NCBI RefSeq assembly: GCF_004359215.1
Contig: NW_027152016.1
Span: 259,368 to 274,475, forward strand
Direction of reading: 5' to 3'
DNA from: Bremia lactucae
Lineage: Eukaryota > Oomycota > Peronosporomycetes > Peronosporales > Peronosporaceae
DNA: 15,108 nt
The number at the start of each line of letters is the position of its first letter. Position 1 is the stretch's first letter. Below the pieces are notes generated by a model, which saw nothing but the letters and a program-made list of their open reading frames with translations, ran no database searches and was not told the origin of the DNA. Shown here in pieces: positions 1-8,662 of the stretch. The position numbers and the translations under genes are program-made.

Positions 1-240
1 ATCCGTCCTCGGAAGAAGCCGCGTACTGATGGTACGGGCGGAGCCGACCAACGTAAAACGTAGGATGCGTTCGCATCCTACGTGGCAATTCTATTGTGTA
101 CGCATTGCCTCTGCGATGCAGTACACGGAAAGGCCCAATGAACTTGGGTAGTAGTTTACTGCTACCCACATTAGTGACTAATTGCTTAGGTAAGTTTACC
201 GTAGAGAGTAGCACTAGATCATTAATTTTAAATGAATATA
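1..240 (-). pseudogene. Gypsy integrase C-terminal domain, partial
   Basis: Minus-strand translation from 240 down to 1 is open and gives the C-terminal module of a gypsy integrase. It contains the segments NDLVLLSTVNLP, SKLLPKFIGPFRVL, NAYTIELP and THPTFYVGRLRPY, matching the conserved SH3-like 'lLpkfiGPf.v...aY.leLP......p.FhvsrLk.y' pattern of this family. It is in frame with the inverted piece at 241-594 once that piece is flipped back, so it belongs to the same element. The gene continues beyond the window, so I cannot say whether a chromodomain follows. Confidence 0.88.
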
Positions 241-594
241 CATACACCGTTCTTCGCGAATGGCTTACGCCATCCTCGCCTACCCACCCAATTAGAGGGA
301 TCCTCTAGTTTAAGAAAGGGAGGACTCGCACGAGCAAATCCGATTCTGGGTCATGCTCATCCCGCGTCGAAAATAACAACGACGCGAGTGATGTCGACGT
401 CGAAGAAATCGACATCGAAGATGAGAACGATCTCATGGCAGTACGCACAAAGCGTACTGAAAAAGAAAAAACAAATGAGTTAGCAGAAGAGTTTCTGCTA
501 ACTCGAGAATCAATAATCCGTTACGTTCAGGATTCCACTGCTAACGCAGTGGACCGACAGAAACGGAGTGCAGACAAACATGGAAGAGCAAATG
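241..594 (+). pseudogene. Inverted segment of the gypsy integrase
   Basis: This 354-bp piece encodes, on the plus strand, the stretch of integrase that should follow the catalytic core. It starts with HTPFFANGLRHPRLP, passes through an acidic linker (DVDVEEIDIEDEND), and ends with the ADKHGRAN segment just before the C-terminal domain. Its neighbours on both sides are read on the minus strand. The piece begins with CAT (241-243) and ends with ATG (592-594), so flipping it keeps both junctions intact and reconnects both reading frames. One base seems lost between 323 and 324: the frame changes from the LRKGG register to the one encoding TRTSKSDSGS. The plus-strand frame then stays open to a TAG at 601-603. 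Confidence 0.9.
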
Positions 595-1500
595 CGTTGT
601 AGACGCATGCACCGAACTTTTGATGGCGAATTCGACCATCGGGTAAAACTCGCTCCAATTCGGATACGATTGGACGTAACTTCGAAGTATCTCTTCGAGG
701 ACGCGATTTATGCGTTCGGTTTGACCATCTGTTTCTGGGTGATCGGATGTTGACATAGTCAGCCGTGTTACGAGAGATCGGAACACGGTTTGCCAGAACT
801 CCGCCGTAAATCTCGGATCTCTATCCGAGACCAGTTCACGGGGTAACCCGTGGAGTTTGGATACCGTGCCGATAAAGACGCGGGCACAACTCGGAGCCGT
901 TATTGGCTCTGGTACCGCAGGAAGGTGTACCATCTTGCTGAATCTGTCTACAAAAACAAGGATTCCATTGTTTTTGTGTTCGTCTTCGGGAAATCCGAAG
1001 ACGAAGTCCATAGATACGGACTGCCAACACTCTGCCGGGAGTGGTAGAGGTTGAAGAGGTGCACGGGATGAAGGGCTAGGCTTCACCCGTTGACAAACCT
1101 CGCAAGCACGGATGTACTTGCGCACAAACTGATACTGGCGGGGCCAGTAAAAGTATCGACTTACTGTGAGGTAAGTTTTCTCTCGTCCACACTGTCTACT
1201 TGTTGGAGCATCGTGACACTCATTCATGATGCGCAAGCGCAAAACATTGTGGGTCGGGACGACGACACGTGGGGTGTTGCCGGTAACGGCTGTGTAATGC
1301 AATAAGCCGTTACGTGTTGTGTATCGATCGGATGACGATCGATATAAAGCCGGTAGATCTTCTAAAGATTTATCGGATGGATTCATAAAGTGATCCATCA
1401 AACATTGAAGGTCCTTATCTTCTTTATAAGCTTTCTTTATGTCATCAACTAAGGTTGATGACGAAAAGCTCGTAGTGAGTGTTGCAACAGTAAGATTCTT
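595..1500 (-). pseudogene. Gypsy integrase: zinc-binding domain and DDE core
   Basis: The minus-strand reading runs from about 1500 down to 595. The zinc-binding region reads CHDAPTSRQCGREKT then ACEVC. The first His and both Cys of the HHCC set are present, but the second His appears replaced by Gln. The catalytic core follows with all three acidic residues in conserved settings: MDFVFGFP, LVSDRDPRF and ETDGQTER. The frame is open upstream through a segment containing DDIKKAYKEDKDL, where no ATG is needed because this is an internal part of a polyprotein. The core ends abruptly at ...SVHASTTH (595-603), where the inverted segment begins. Residues beyond that point on the minus strand are read from the inverted DNA and are meaningless. 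Confidence 0.93.
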
Positions 1501-2245
1501 TCACTGTTAGAGTGCACTGCTGACTCGAAATCGGATCGGCGTGATAACGCATCCGCGACGACATTAAGCCGTCCTGGTTTATATTCGACGGAGAAGATAT
1601 ACTCCGCGAAGAAGGATAGCCACTCGCCATTCTTTGCGAAAGGTGTGGACTGTTTACGGCCGTGCGTAATGACGCATGGTCCGTATATACGATGAACGGT
1701 CTATCTTCTAGGAGATAGAACCTAAATTTAGCCAATGCATATTTTATGGCAAGGGGTTCCTTGCCATGCACTGGGTTATTGCGTTCAGCTGGTTGCAGCT
1801 GACGCGATTGGTAACAGACGACGCGCTCTGCGCCGTCTGTATTGTATTGCATTAACGCGCAGCCGATTGCAAAATCGCTGGCGTCACAGACCACATGGAA
1901 TGGTCTGTCTTGATCTGCAATCGCCAAGATGGGCGATTGCATCAAGCTTTGCTTGATACCTTCAAACGAACGCTGACAATCAGCGTTCCATAACCATTTC
2001 TCGTCTTTTTTCAAGAGACGAGAGAGATGAACTGTCATCTCTGCATAATTGCGAGAGTACTTGTGCAAGTACGCCGCTAAACCAAGGAACTTTCTAAGTC
2101 CCTTGACATCGACTGGAACTGGCCAGTCGGTGATTGTCTTGATCTTTTCGGGATCAGGGCGCACGCCGTGTTTACCGACGATGCACCCAAGAAGTGGTAT
2201 TTCGCTCGCAGCGAATATACATTTCTTGAGATTTGCATACAACTT
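1500..2245 (-). pseudogene. Gypsy reverse transcriptase thumb and RNase H
   Basis: Minus-strand frame starting at KLYANLKKC (2245). It covers the end of RT (LGCIVGKHGVRPDPEKI, LRKFLGLAAYLHKY) and an RNase H domain with its usual acidic residues in CDASDFAIGCAL, KEPLAIKYAL and YTDHASLR. A single-base loss between 1623 and 1622 shifts the frame. The expected continuation (WLSFFAEYIFSVEYKPGRLN then ADALSRR) is read one frame over. A second frame change near 1494-1502 leads into the integrase frame; it could be a 1-bp loss or a 2-bp gain. The start at 2245 is a breakpoint, not a start codon. Confidence 0.93.
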
Positions 2246-3998
2246 ACGATAGCCATATTAAAGTTTTAAAATACCACGCTCGTACTGAACAGGAGCTTTA
2301 TTTCGGTATTTATAGAAATACGCCCAGATTGGGTGGTCTCAGGTAGTTTTAGTTAATTCTCAACAGATTGTATACTTGGTCTTGTCGAATCGTGGATCTC
2401 GGGGGATAAGAGAGGGACGGTTTTCAATTGTTTTTTTCACGCCATTTACCGTCGCGGGCTTTATAAATCGTAGGTTTATATCACGCACGTGCCAATTTGG
2501 TTCCGCACATTGTGGCCTTACTGCGGGGACTTATTGGTTGTATGGACATCGCGCACTCGCTAAAAAGTCTCCACTACTTAGTTCTATCAGTTGATTCGCT
2601 AGAATCGCGAGTTATAAAACTCGAGTCAGGCTTTTGAGGGATAGGAGGCAAGTTGATTTGCTTGAAGTAGCGCTTTAATCGGACCCTTCACCTTATGATT
2701 TCCATATCAATTCAATACTTCTTTTTCTACAATTGAGATTGATTTGATGCCAGCTTCTTCATCTGGAAGCAGTAAACTGTCCAAGGAAAGTAAACCGGCC
2801 GAGGTTAGAAAATCTAGCTGGAAGACGTATCACATGCGCGATGAGTGGATAAGCTTACGCTGAAAGGTGTCGGGTAGCAGTCGAGCGTTCGTGGACTTTA
2901 CAATAAATTTCACACGAGTCTGTCCACCTCAGTGCAACTGCCGGAAATACCAATTGATGCCTTGAAGAAATGGACACCTTTGCGGTGTCATTTGGAAAAT
3001 TTCATTGGGGTCATTTTCAAAAGATTTCTGATGCTGTAAGCTGCCCGTTAATTTAGTGCTCGAAATACTAAGAGCACGATACTTACCACAAACAGCCGTG
3101 AATGCATCGCTACACCCGTGAAATTTGGTGCACACGTCTGCCCACTGCAAACTAAGCATTTTAAGTGAACTCGGGTTCGGAGGACGTTATTGCAATGAAA
3201 GGTTACGCATGGCTTTATAGCAGGAGAAACACCAGTGAATAACTGCAACACGCTCCTTCGACGAAGTGTGCAACACTTGGAAGGAGCTTTTCCATCGAAC
3301 AAGGTCACGATCACAACAATCTTCCGACATCGGAATGTGGGACACATCATTTGCAGTATGGACAGTAAGGTCACGATCAACAGGAGAGGACACAATTGAC
3401 AATATATTTATGTGGCAAATACCTATCCGGTCGGACGACAAGCGATTTCCATCTGGACGCGCCGGCTTTAAGTCCAGAACATCGATGCGCCTATAGCCGT
3501 CGAAAGCCTCAATAATTTAAATTGATGCAACAGGACGACGCAGTCGCGACCGTTCGGATCCCTTTACGATTAAGACACTGACTTTGATAGCAAACACGGT
3601 GTGAGGCCCCATGGGTATCTTAGAGATGCACTTATAGAACAAAAGTAAAGGCGACTATGGTTTGTTTGCGCAGAACGTAAAGATTTTGGTAGGTCACTAA
3701 GAAACAACCTCGGTTCGTGCAATTGCGTCGATTTAAGCGATCGCGCATAATTCGCACATGGTCCAAGGTATAGGTTGCCCCCTGTACCTTGCGATCATAA
3801 TAAAACAATATAAAACGGGGCTTTTTGTGAGTGCCTTCCAAGTATTACGCTATTTGTGTCTGTTGGGCCACAAAATCGAGGCACCATGTGGCGGCTTTCT
3901 TTCGGACTCTCAAACTTGATTTGCTCCTGGACATTCCAGCGTCGATCAGTGCGTCGCATTATTCACTTGTCCTTCGTGCCGCGAAGCAATTGCGAACA
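2246..3998. other. 1.75-kb stretch without a recognisable gene
   Basis: I see only short open frames on both strands (at most about 115 codons) with no motif I recognise. The first base is a rearrangement breakpoint inside a gypsy element. The DNA between here and the expansin start therefore probably holds the 5' regulatory region of the expansin gene near its right end and, by the inversion model, a former upstream region of the START-FYVE gene near its left end. A minus-strand frame at about 2380-2510 contains PSLIPRDPRFDKTKYTI and happens to be in register with the RT frame across the breakpoint. It holds several stops and I do not read it as RT. Confidence 0.6.
2747..2863 (+). CDS. Very small unrecognised ORF (38 aa)
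   Basis: A 38-codon frame from ATG (2747) to TGA (2861). The product would be basic and serine/lysine-rich at the front (segments SSSGSSKLSKESK and RKSSWKTYHMRDEW). I do not recognise it. It has no signal peptide or membrane segment and no close partner gene. The front of a decayed transposase or a chance ORF are both more likely than a working gene. Confidence 0.15.
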   Translation: MPASSSGSSKLSKESKPAEVRKSSWKTYHMRDEWISLR

Positions 3999-5738
3999 AT
4001 GCTTTGGTCCTACTTCGTATTGATGCCAACTGTGGCCTTTGCGAGTGCCAATGGTTTTTTTAAAGGCGAGGGCACGGCCTACACACTCGGTAATGTATCG
4101 TCGGGCAATTGCAATTTCATGTACGACCCTGGCGTGAACGGGAACTATGCGGCGTTAAACAACGATCAATGGGACTCGACTCGCAATTGTGGCCGCTGCG
4201 CCCAAGTCTCGTGCGACGACGATCGCTGCAGCGATAAAACCACGACTGAGGTCGTGTACCTCCTCGATCGGTGTCCTGAATGCAAACAAGGCGATTTGGA
4301 CTTGTCGCCAAGCGTCTTTAAAAAACTCACAGGGAGTGACCCTTCGCGGTACAATATCAAGTGGCAATTCGTCGATTGTCCTGTCAAAGGGAATGTTCAG
4401 TACTGTACGAAAAGTGGCAGTAGCAGCTCGTGGCTTGCGATTCAACCGACGAATTTCGCCAATGGCGTCGCGAGTTTTAAGATTGAGAACCAAGACGTGA
4501 CTATGGTGGATTCGTGCTATTACTACTTGCTTGCGAACGGAGCGAATGTGAACATGGATGCCGTGAACGTCGAAATGACGTCCATCTCGGGCGAGACGAT
4601 TACTGACACGCTGAAGCTCGAGGTGGACAAGTGCATCGAAGGCACGATGAACTTTAATGGAGGCGAGACGCATCAGAGCTCCAATGATCCGAAACCATCG
4701 GAATTACCGCCGACAATCGCACCCGCACCTGTTACTCCGACGTACCCCGTCGTCCCACCAATTACGCCAGAAGTAACCCCGCCGGAAAGTAACCCGATAC
4801 AGGTACCACCAGTGTCAACAACGGACTTCGTACCAACACCGGAAATTGTACCAACCCCAGAACAAGTACCGACGACACCGGTACCAGTATTAACACCGGA
4901 ATTAGTACCATCATTGGAAACAGTACCAGCCTCAGAATCAGTACCGACGACACCTGTAGCTGCACCACCGACGCCCGAACAGACAGATGCATACAACACT
5001 TTCGATTCGATTGGTGCCTCGGACACGAATTACAAAGCGGGGCTTGTGACACTAGCCGACGTCCCCGCAAGTGATGTATCGGTTTTACAGTCTAATGAAG
5101 GTGATGTCGGCCACACTTATCCAGGACCGAACTTGCTGCCGGAAAGCTTAAATTTAGCCAATAAGCAAGCAGAAAAAGGTCCTGAATTGACAGTGGGTCC
5201 ACTAAATTCGGAAAAGCCAATTAATTTGCTCACGGAACATCTTGGATCAAACCAATACGATGCTGGAAATGTTCAAGTACCTGGCGATTCAGGATTGAGC
5301 TCTCAAGATCAAACGCAACAGCTGCCGGTGATTCCTGGCTCAGGTAATTACAAGGCTGGCACGGTGCTGTCCGATGTACCGGTCCAGATGGAACTACCAG
5401 TTCTGCTATCCGAAGACGGGAAGAGCAAGACGTCAGTTCTACTGTCTAACGACGATATCGACATGCCAAACAATCAGCAAAATGACAAAGCCAATCCTTT
5501 AAAAACGGAACAAGTGTCGACCAAGTCTTCTGCTAAGCCCTCGGGTACGAGTCCGTTCATTGTCGTACTTGTTGTGATGGCAGTCGTGGGTACCATCGCT
5601 TTAGCTGCGATTGCATTCGTTGTTAAGAAGAAGAAATTGGATGATAAACGGATTGACCGGGACGAAGCCATGATCAGAGCTTTTGACTCGTATAGCTCCC
5701 CCGTGGAGATTAATGCGACGAACATTGCAAGGATTTAA
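3999..5738 (+). CDS. Expansin-like secreted protein with a membrane anchor (579 aa)
   Basis: Likely loosens cell-wall polysaccharides without hydrolysis, as expansins do. I chose the ATG at 3999 because it opens a signal peptide (MLWSYFVLMPTVAFASA, cut near residue 17). The frame extends upstream to 3831 but holds no other ATG. Residues about 20-128 form a double-psi beta-barrel with many cysteines (NCGRCAQVSC, DRCPEC) and the expansin-type GDLDLSPSVF motif with its acidic residue. Residues about 130-220 look like the second, carbohydrate-binding expansin domain. A Pro/Thr/Val-rich linker follows (about 228-330), with repeated VPTPE-like units. Three spaced repeats share (N/Q)Y(K/D)AG (residues 344-347, 420-423, 451-454). 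A hydrophobic helix (about 519-542) followed by KKKK and a 33-residue tail predicts a type I membrane protein. Two-domain secreted expansins are much shorter (about 200-250 aa). There are no introns or breaks, so the gene looks intact. Confidence 0.9.
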   Translation: MLWSYFVLMPTVAFASANGFFKGEGTAYTLGNVSSGNCNFMYDPGVNGNYAALNNDQWDSTRNCGRCAQVSCDDDRCSDKTTTEVVYLLDRCPECKQGDLDLSPSVFKKLTGSDPSRYNIKWQFVDCPVKGNVQYCTKSGSSSSWLAIQPTNFANGVASFKIENQDVTMVDSCYYYLLANGANVNMDAVNVEMTSISGETITDTLKLEVDKCIEGTMNFNGGETHQSSNDPKPSELPPTIAPAPVTPTYPVVPPITPEVTPPESNPIQVPPVSTTDFVPTPEIVPTPEQVPTTPVPVLTPELVPSLETVPASESVPTTPVAAPPTPEQTDAYNTFDSIGASDTNYKAGLVTLADVPASDVSVLQSNEGDVGHTYPGPNLLPESLNLANKQAEKGPELTVGPLNSEKPINLLTEHLGSNQYDAGNVQVPGDSGLSSQDQTQQLPVIPGSGNYKAGTVLSDVPVQMELPVLLSEDGKSKTSVLLSNDDIDMPNNQQNDKANPLKTEQVSTKSSAKPSGTSPFIVVLVVMAVVGTIALAAIAFVVKKKKLDDKRIDRDEAMIRAFDSYSSPVEINATNIARI

Positions 5739-6178
5739 ACGTAAGGACGTACAATGCCAGTGTCTTCGATCTCGACTGAATGCGTGTATATGTCGTTTTC
5801 GTTTTTCGTCAAGAGGTTCGCGGTTATGGAATTAATTTTTCTATTATGTAATTTCAATACAACATTAAAATGCGATTGCTTTTTGTGTTTTTAAACACAA
5901 AAAAAAATTAATTCGTGACTATGTGGCTGATTCTGATTTGATTTTAGAAGAAAATAGATCAAACATTAAAGATGCGATTTTTTTCTGTTTTTTTTAAACG
6001 AGTTGATTCGTGATATCTGTGGCTGATACAACCGCCAGATTCGTATTAGGACAAAATGAGACAAAATATGTGGTTTTGGCGTAATGATTAATATGTCGGG
6101 AATTTGACCAATAGTGACCTGATTACGCAAGAATCATACATAAGACAGGGTGTGTTTTTTGGGGAAGAATTGCACCGA
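5739..6178. other. AT-rich 3' flank of the expansin gene
   Basis: No gene is visible. The stretch holds the probable 3' UTR and polyadenylation region of the expansin gene, a diverged tandem repeat (5861-6035) and poly-A/T tracts. It ends at the first base of a gypsy LTR. Confidence 0.6.
5861..6035 (+). repeat. Diverged two-copy tandem repeat, period about 101 bp
   Basis: ACATTAAAATGCGATT at 5862 recurs as ACATTAAAGATGCGATT at about 5963. Both copies are followed by a T-rich run, a TTTAAAC block, then ATTCGTGA and TGTGGCTGAT. The copies differ by small indels, so this is an old local duplication in the 3' flank of the expansin gene. Confidence 0.7.
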
Positions 6179-6491
6179 TGTAACGGAGCACTACGACTTG
6201 TACTGCTTCAGTACAAGTCCACTTCGCACTGCTTCAGTTGCGAGTGGTGCCTCACGTTATTTCACGTACACTAGTACGTGCAGAGGAAGACTTCTCTTTA
6301 AGGTAACTAGCTTAAAGAGGGTAAATGAAAACTGTATCAATATAGTTAAGTGTATCTCTTTCCATCTTGTAAATGTTAACTTAATTATAATCTAATACTA
6401 AACGTGTAATTGAGTTCTTATCTTTATCTTATCTGTAACTCTCTCTTTGATTACCTCTACAGCTGATTAGTCTGCGGAATAAATAGATATA
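6179..6491 (+). mobile_element. Gypsy LTR, 5' part, interrupted by the pogo transposon
   Basis: Begins TGTAACGGAGCACTACGACT and aligns along its whole length with the second LTR at 14328, with scattered substitutions and small indels. The match runs to AAATAGATATA, the base before the pogo TIR. It carries four successive hairpins: H1 6195-6219 (11-bp arms, loop CTT), H2 6220-6246, H3 6263-6280 (7-bp arms), H4 6294-6319 (9-bp arms). The rest of the LTR does not reappear on the far side of the transposon, where pol sequence is found instead. Confidence 0.9.
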
Positions 6492-6516
6492 CAGTATAAC
6501 CCCTCTAAAGTAATAC
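6492..6516 (+). repeat. Left terminal inverted repeat of the pogo element
   Basis: 25 bp starting CAGTATAACC. It matches the reverse complement of 8652-8676 at 24 of 25 positions. It is preceded by the TA target duplication. Confidence 0.95.
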
Positions 6517-6531
6517 TCTTAGGACCGAAAA

Positions 6532-6566
6532 GTAATATTACTTTATGCGTTTTATTACTTTAGATG
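6532..6566. repeat. Left subterminal palindrome and TTACTTTA motifs
   Basis: AAAGTAATATTACTTT forms a perfect 16-bp palindrome starting at about 6530, followed by TTATTACTTTAG near 6551. The same TATTACTTT word is repeated near the right end. Together they look like subterminal transposase-binding repeats. Confidence 0.55.
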
Positions 6567-6755
6567 CCAACCTCTTCTCTCCAGAAATTTTTCGTTTAGG
6601 AAGCTCAATGTGCAGCTGACGCATTACCTAACCCTAACCCTCGACGTGAAGCTTCAACTTTGACACTTTAACTAAACTAAAATATTTATAAGAAGTACAG
6701 AACGGGAACGGCAAATCTAAACGTCTAAGCAAGAACTGCAAACTTAACACAAAAA

Positions 6756-8471
6756 ATGGCGAAAGCACACCTGAAGGTTGCTCATGCTCCTATCACTAAT
6801 GAAATCCGCATAGCTATCAGTAAAAGGAAGCGTGATACCAGTGGAACACAGAAGGAAAATTGCGCAATGGGTGGTAGAGAAATTTGGCATGACTGTCAGT
6901 CAAGCTGCGATTTCCAAGATTCTCAAGCAGCAGGAGCACTGGATCTCCCAAGGTGAAAAAGCTGGTGCAGGAGACGGAGCAAAAATTAGTATGGATGCGA
7001 AGCGTCAGAAGACTGTAGAATACCCTCTCATGGAAGAGGCACTTTACAAATTTGTGCGAACTTACGAAGATGTCATGGATCTCTCGGGTGAACTTTATAA
7101 AGAAAAGGGGAGGATTTTTTTGGAGAGACTGTACCCCGATCAAGACACAAATACGTTTCAATTCTCCAATGGCTGGTTGAACAGGTTCAAAGCTCGATAT
7201 GGAATCAAAGAGCGAGTGAGACATGGAGAGAGCGGTTCGGTTAACATGGAGATACTCGAGCAATCCTTACCCGCAATTCGAGAAGTTTTGGATCAGTATG
7301 AATGGAAGGATATCTACAATATGGATGAAACGGGTTTGTTTTACCGACTTCAGGTATGTCGGGGCCAGTTGAAATCACTTTGAAAGCAACTTCAAATACT
7401 AAAATTTATTGCCTCCTCACTTTAGGCTGATCGTTCACTTGCAACGAAGCAACTGGAGGGCCGCAAGCAGCACAAGGAACGGCTAACTTTTGTTGTTTGT
7501 GCCAACGGAGATGGCTCAGATCGTGTCCCACTTTTGGTGATTGGGAAATACTTGAATCCCCGTTGTCTCGAAAATATCAATCGTCAGAACCTTGGCTGCC
7601 ACTACAGGGCAAACCCGAAGGCTTGGATGAACAGTGTATTGGTTTTGGAATGGCTACAATGGTTTAATCGGAGGATGGGGAGAAGACAGGTGCTGCTGAT
7701 TATGGACAATTGTCCTGCTCATGTTCCAATTGACAGCTTGCCGGAGCTGGCCAATGTTAAAATCCTTTACCTGCCGCCCAACACAACTTCCCGAATTCAG
7801 CCTTGTGATGCAGGCATTATTCGAACTTTGAAGGCCTTTTACAGGAAAATTTTCAATCGCAACTTGCTAAGAGCATTGGAGCTGGATGAAACACTTGACA
7901 ATGTGGAAGCGCATAAAAAGTGGATGTTTTGAAGGCGATGGTGTGGGCTATGGAGGCCTGGAATATGTTGACCAACGACACTATTCGTAATTGTTTTAAT
8001 CACTGCAAAATTCGGACATCAAGCTTGAACATCCAAGTTCCTGCTAGGGCGACCGAACCCCCCGCAAATGTTGCAGATGACCTGATGTTACAGAATGATC
8101 AACTGTACCGCAATCCAATGGACATCAACGCCATCCTCAACAACCCCTTGGAGAGAGAGGTCGCCTATAGTCCTGACGTAAAAGACATTGTGGCAGTAAC
8201 AATGGAAGAACATGGATTGTCTTTGCCTGTAGAAGTGGAAGGAGGGATTCCCGATGCGGATGATAGCGAAGTGCCAGCCCTTGTGAAAGCCAAGGACGTC
8301 CTTGATGCAATAAGGTTGTGTAAACTGTACTTCATGCAGAGGGAGTGTGATACTTCCACGACTCACAGGAAACTGAATGAAGTTTTGGACGATTTTGAAA
8401 GGATACAGATTACTGGAAAGAAGCAAGTCACTCTCCATCAATTTCTCTCAAAAGCGGCAAAAGAAGTATAG
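6756..8471 (+). pseudogene. Tigger/pogo transposase, one intron, two frameshifts
   Basis: The coding frame starts at ATG 6756 (context AAAAATGGC) and would give about 547 residues. A psq/CENP-B-type helix-turn-helix (KFGMTVSQAAISKIL) is followed by a second one (FSNGWLNRFKARYGI). The DDE/D domain shows the three acidic residues in YNMDETGLFYRL (Asp codon 7324-7326), LLIMDNCPAH (7705-7707) and TTSRIQPCDAG (7807-7809). An intron at 7354-7425 separates the first motif from the others. Two 1-bp losses break the frame: one near 6838-6840 inside the N-terminal helix-turn-helix, and one in an A run at 7915-7919 shortly after the catalytic domain. The C-terminal 180 residues are acidic and of unknown role. 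The two frameshifts may be real decay or sequencing error. Confidence 0.9.
7354..7425 (+). other. Spliceosomal intron in the transposase gene (72 bp)
   Basis: The donor CAG|GTATGT at 7354 and the acceptor CTTTAG| at 7425 join FYRLQ to ADRSLATKQ in frame (phase 0). The read-through frame hits TGA at 7381. A branch-point-like ATACTAAAA lies 25-30 bp before the acceptor. Confidence 0.88.
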
Positions 8472-8504
8472 TTATTTGAAAAAAAAATTTTTTAGATACA
8501 ACTT

Positions 8505-8662
8505 AATATATTACTTTTGGGGTATGTGTCTACTAATAGTGGGACTTTAAAAAATATTACTTTATTACTTTGGCAAAATATTACTTTAACCTTAAGTCCC
8601 AACTCGGGACCACGAAATTGTATTACTTAGGACGTATTATTACTTTAGAGCGTATTACTTTA
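8505..8662. repeat. Right subterminal TATTACTTT repeats
   Basis: At least six copies of the word TATTACTT(T) lie in about 150 bp before the right TIR (near 8510, 8555, 8579, 8622, 8638 and 8654), several continuing as TTAGAG. The last copy is part of the TIR. The spacing is irregular. I infer transposase binding sites. Confidence 0.6.

Larger units (their letters stand above)
1..2245 (-). mobile_element. Ty3/gypsy retrotransposon, 3' half of pol, rearranged
   Basis: This is the back half of a gypsy pol gene read on the minus strand: RT thumb region, RNase H, zinc-binding domain, integrase core and integrase C-terminal domain, running off the left edge. The domain order (RNase H before integrase) is that of Ty3/gypsy. 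The copy is dead: I infer three single-base losses (between 323 and 324, between 1622 and 1623, and near 1500) and one internal inversion (241-594). Its 5' border at 2245 falls inside RT. The preceding RT codons are found at 8679-9353 on the other strand. The DNA is unusually rich in short perfect hairpins (see findings). Confidence 0.93.

Noticed and set aside
477..504. Strong hairpin considered as a transcription terminator
   Set aside because: The window is eukaryotic and the hairpin is one of dozens inside a retroelement coding region.
1..2245. Many regularly spaced repeats considered as a CRISPR array
   Set aside because: The inverted repeats all differ in sequence and lie inside pol; there is no repeated direct unit.
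2929..3496. Overlapping short frames on both strands
   Set aside because: None shows a domain, a signal peptide or a partner frame; probably chance or very old repeat DNA.
3831..3998. Extension of the expansin frame upstream to 3831
   Set aside because: It starts at GTG, contains no ATG, and would bury the clear signal peptide at 3999.
4155..4673. 172-codon minus-strand frame opposite the expansin gene
   Set aside because: A shadow of the coding strand, with no recognisable domain.
4673..5026. Minus-strand frame rich in Gly/Val/Thr repeats
   Set aside because: It is the antisense of the Pro/Thr/Val-rich stalk; the repeats follow from the sense codons.
6627..6640. CCTAACCCTAACCC, telomere-like
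   Set aside because: Only two and a bit units inside a transposon; too short to be a telomeric tract.
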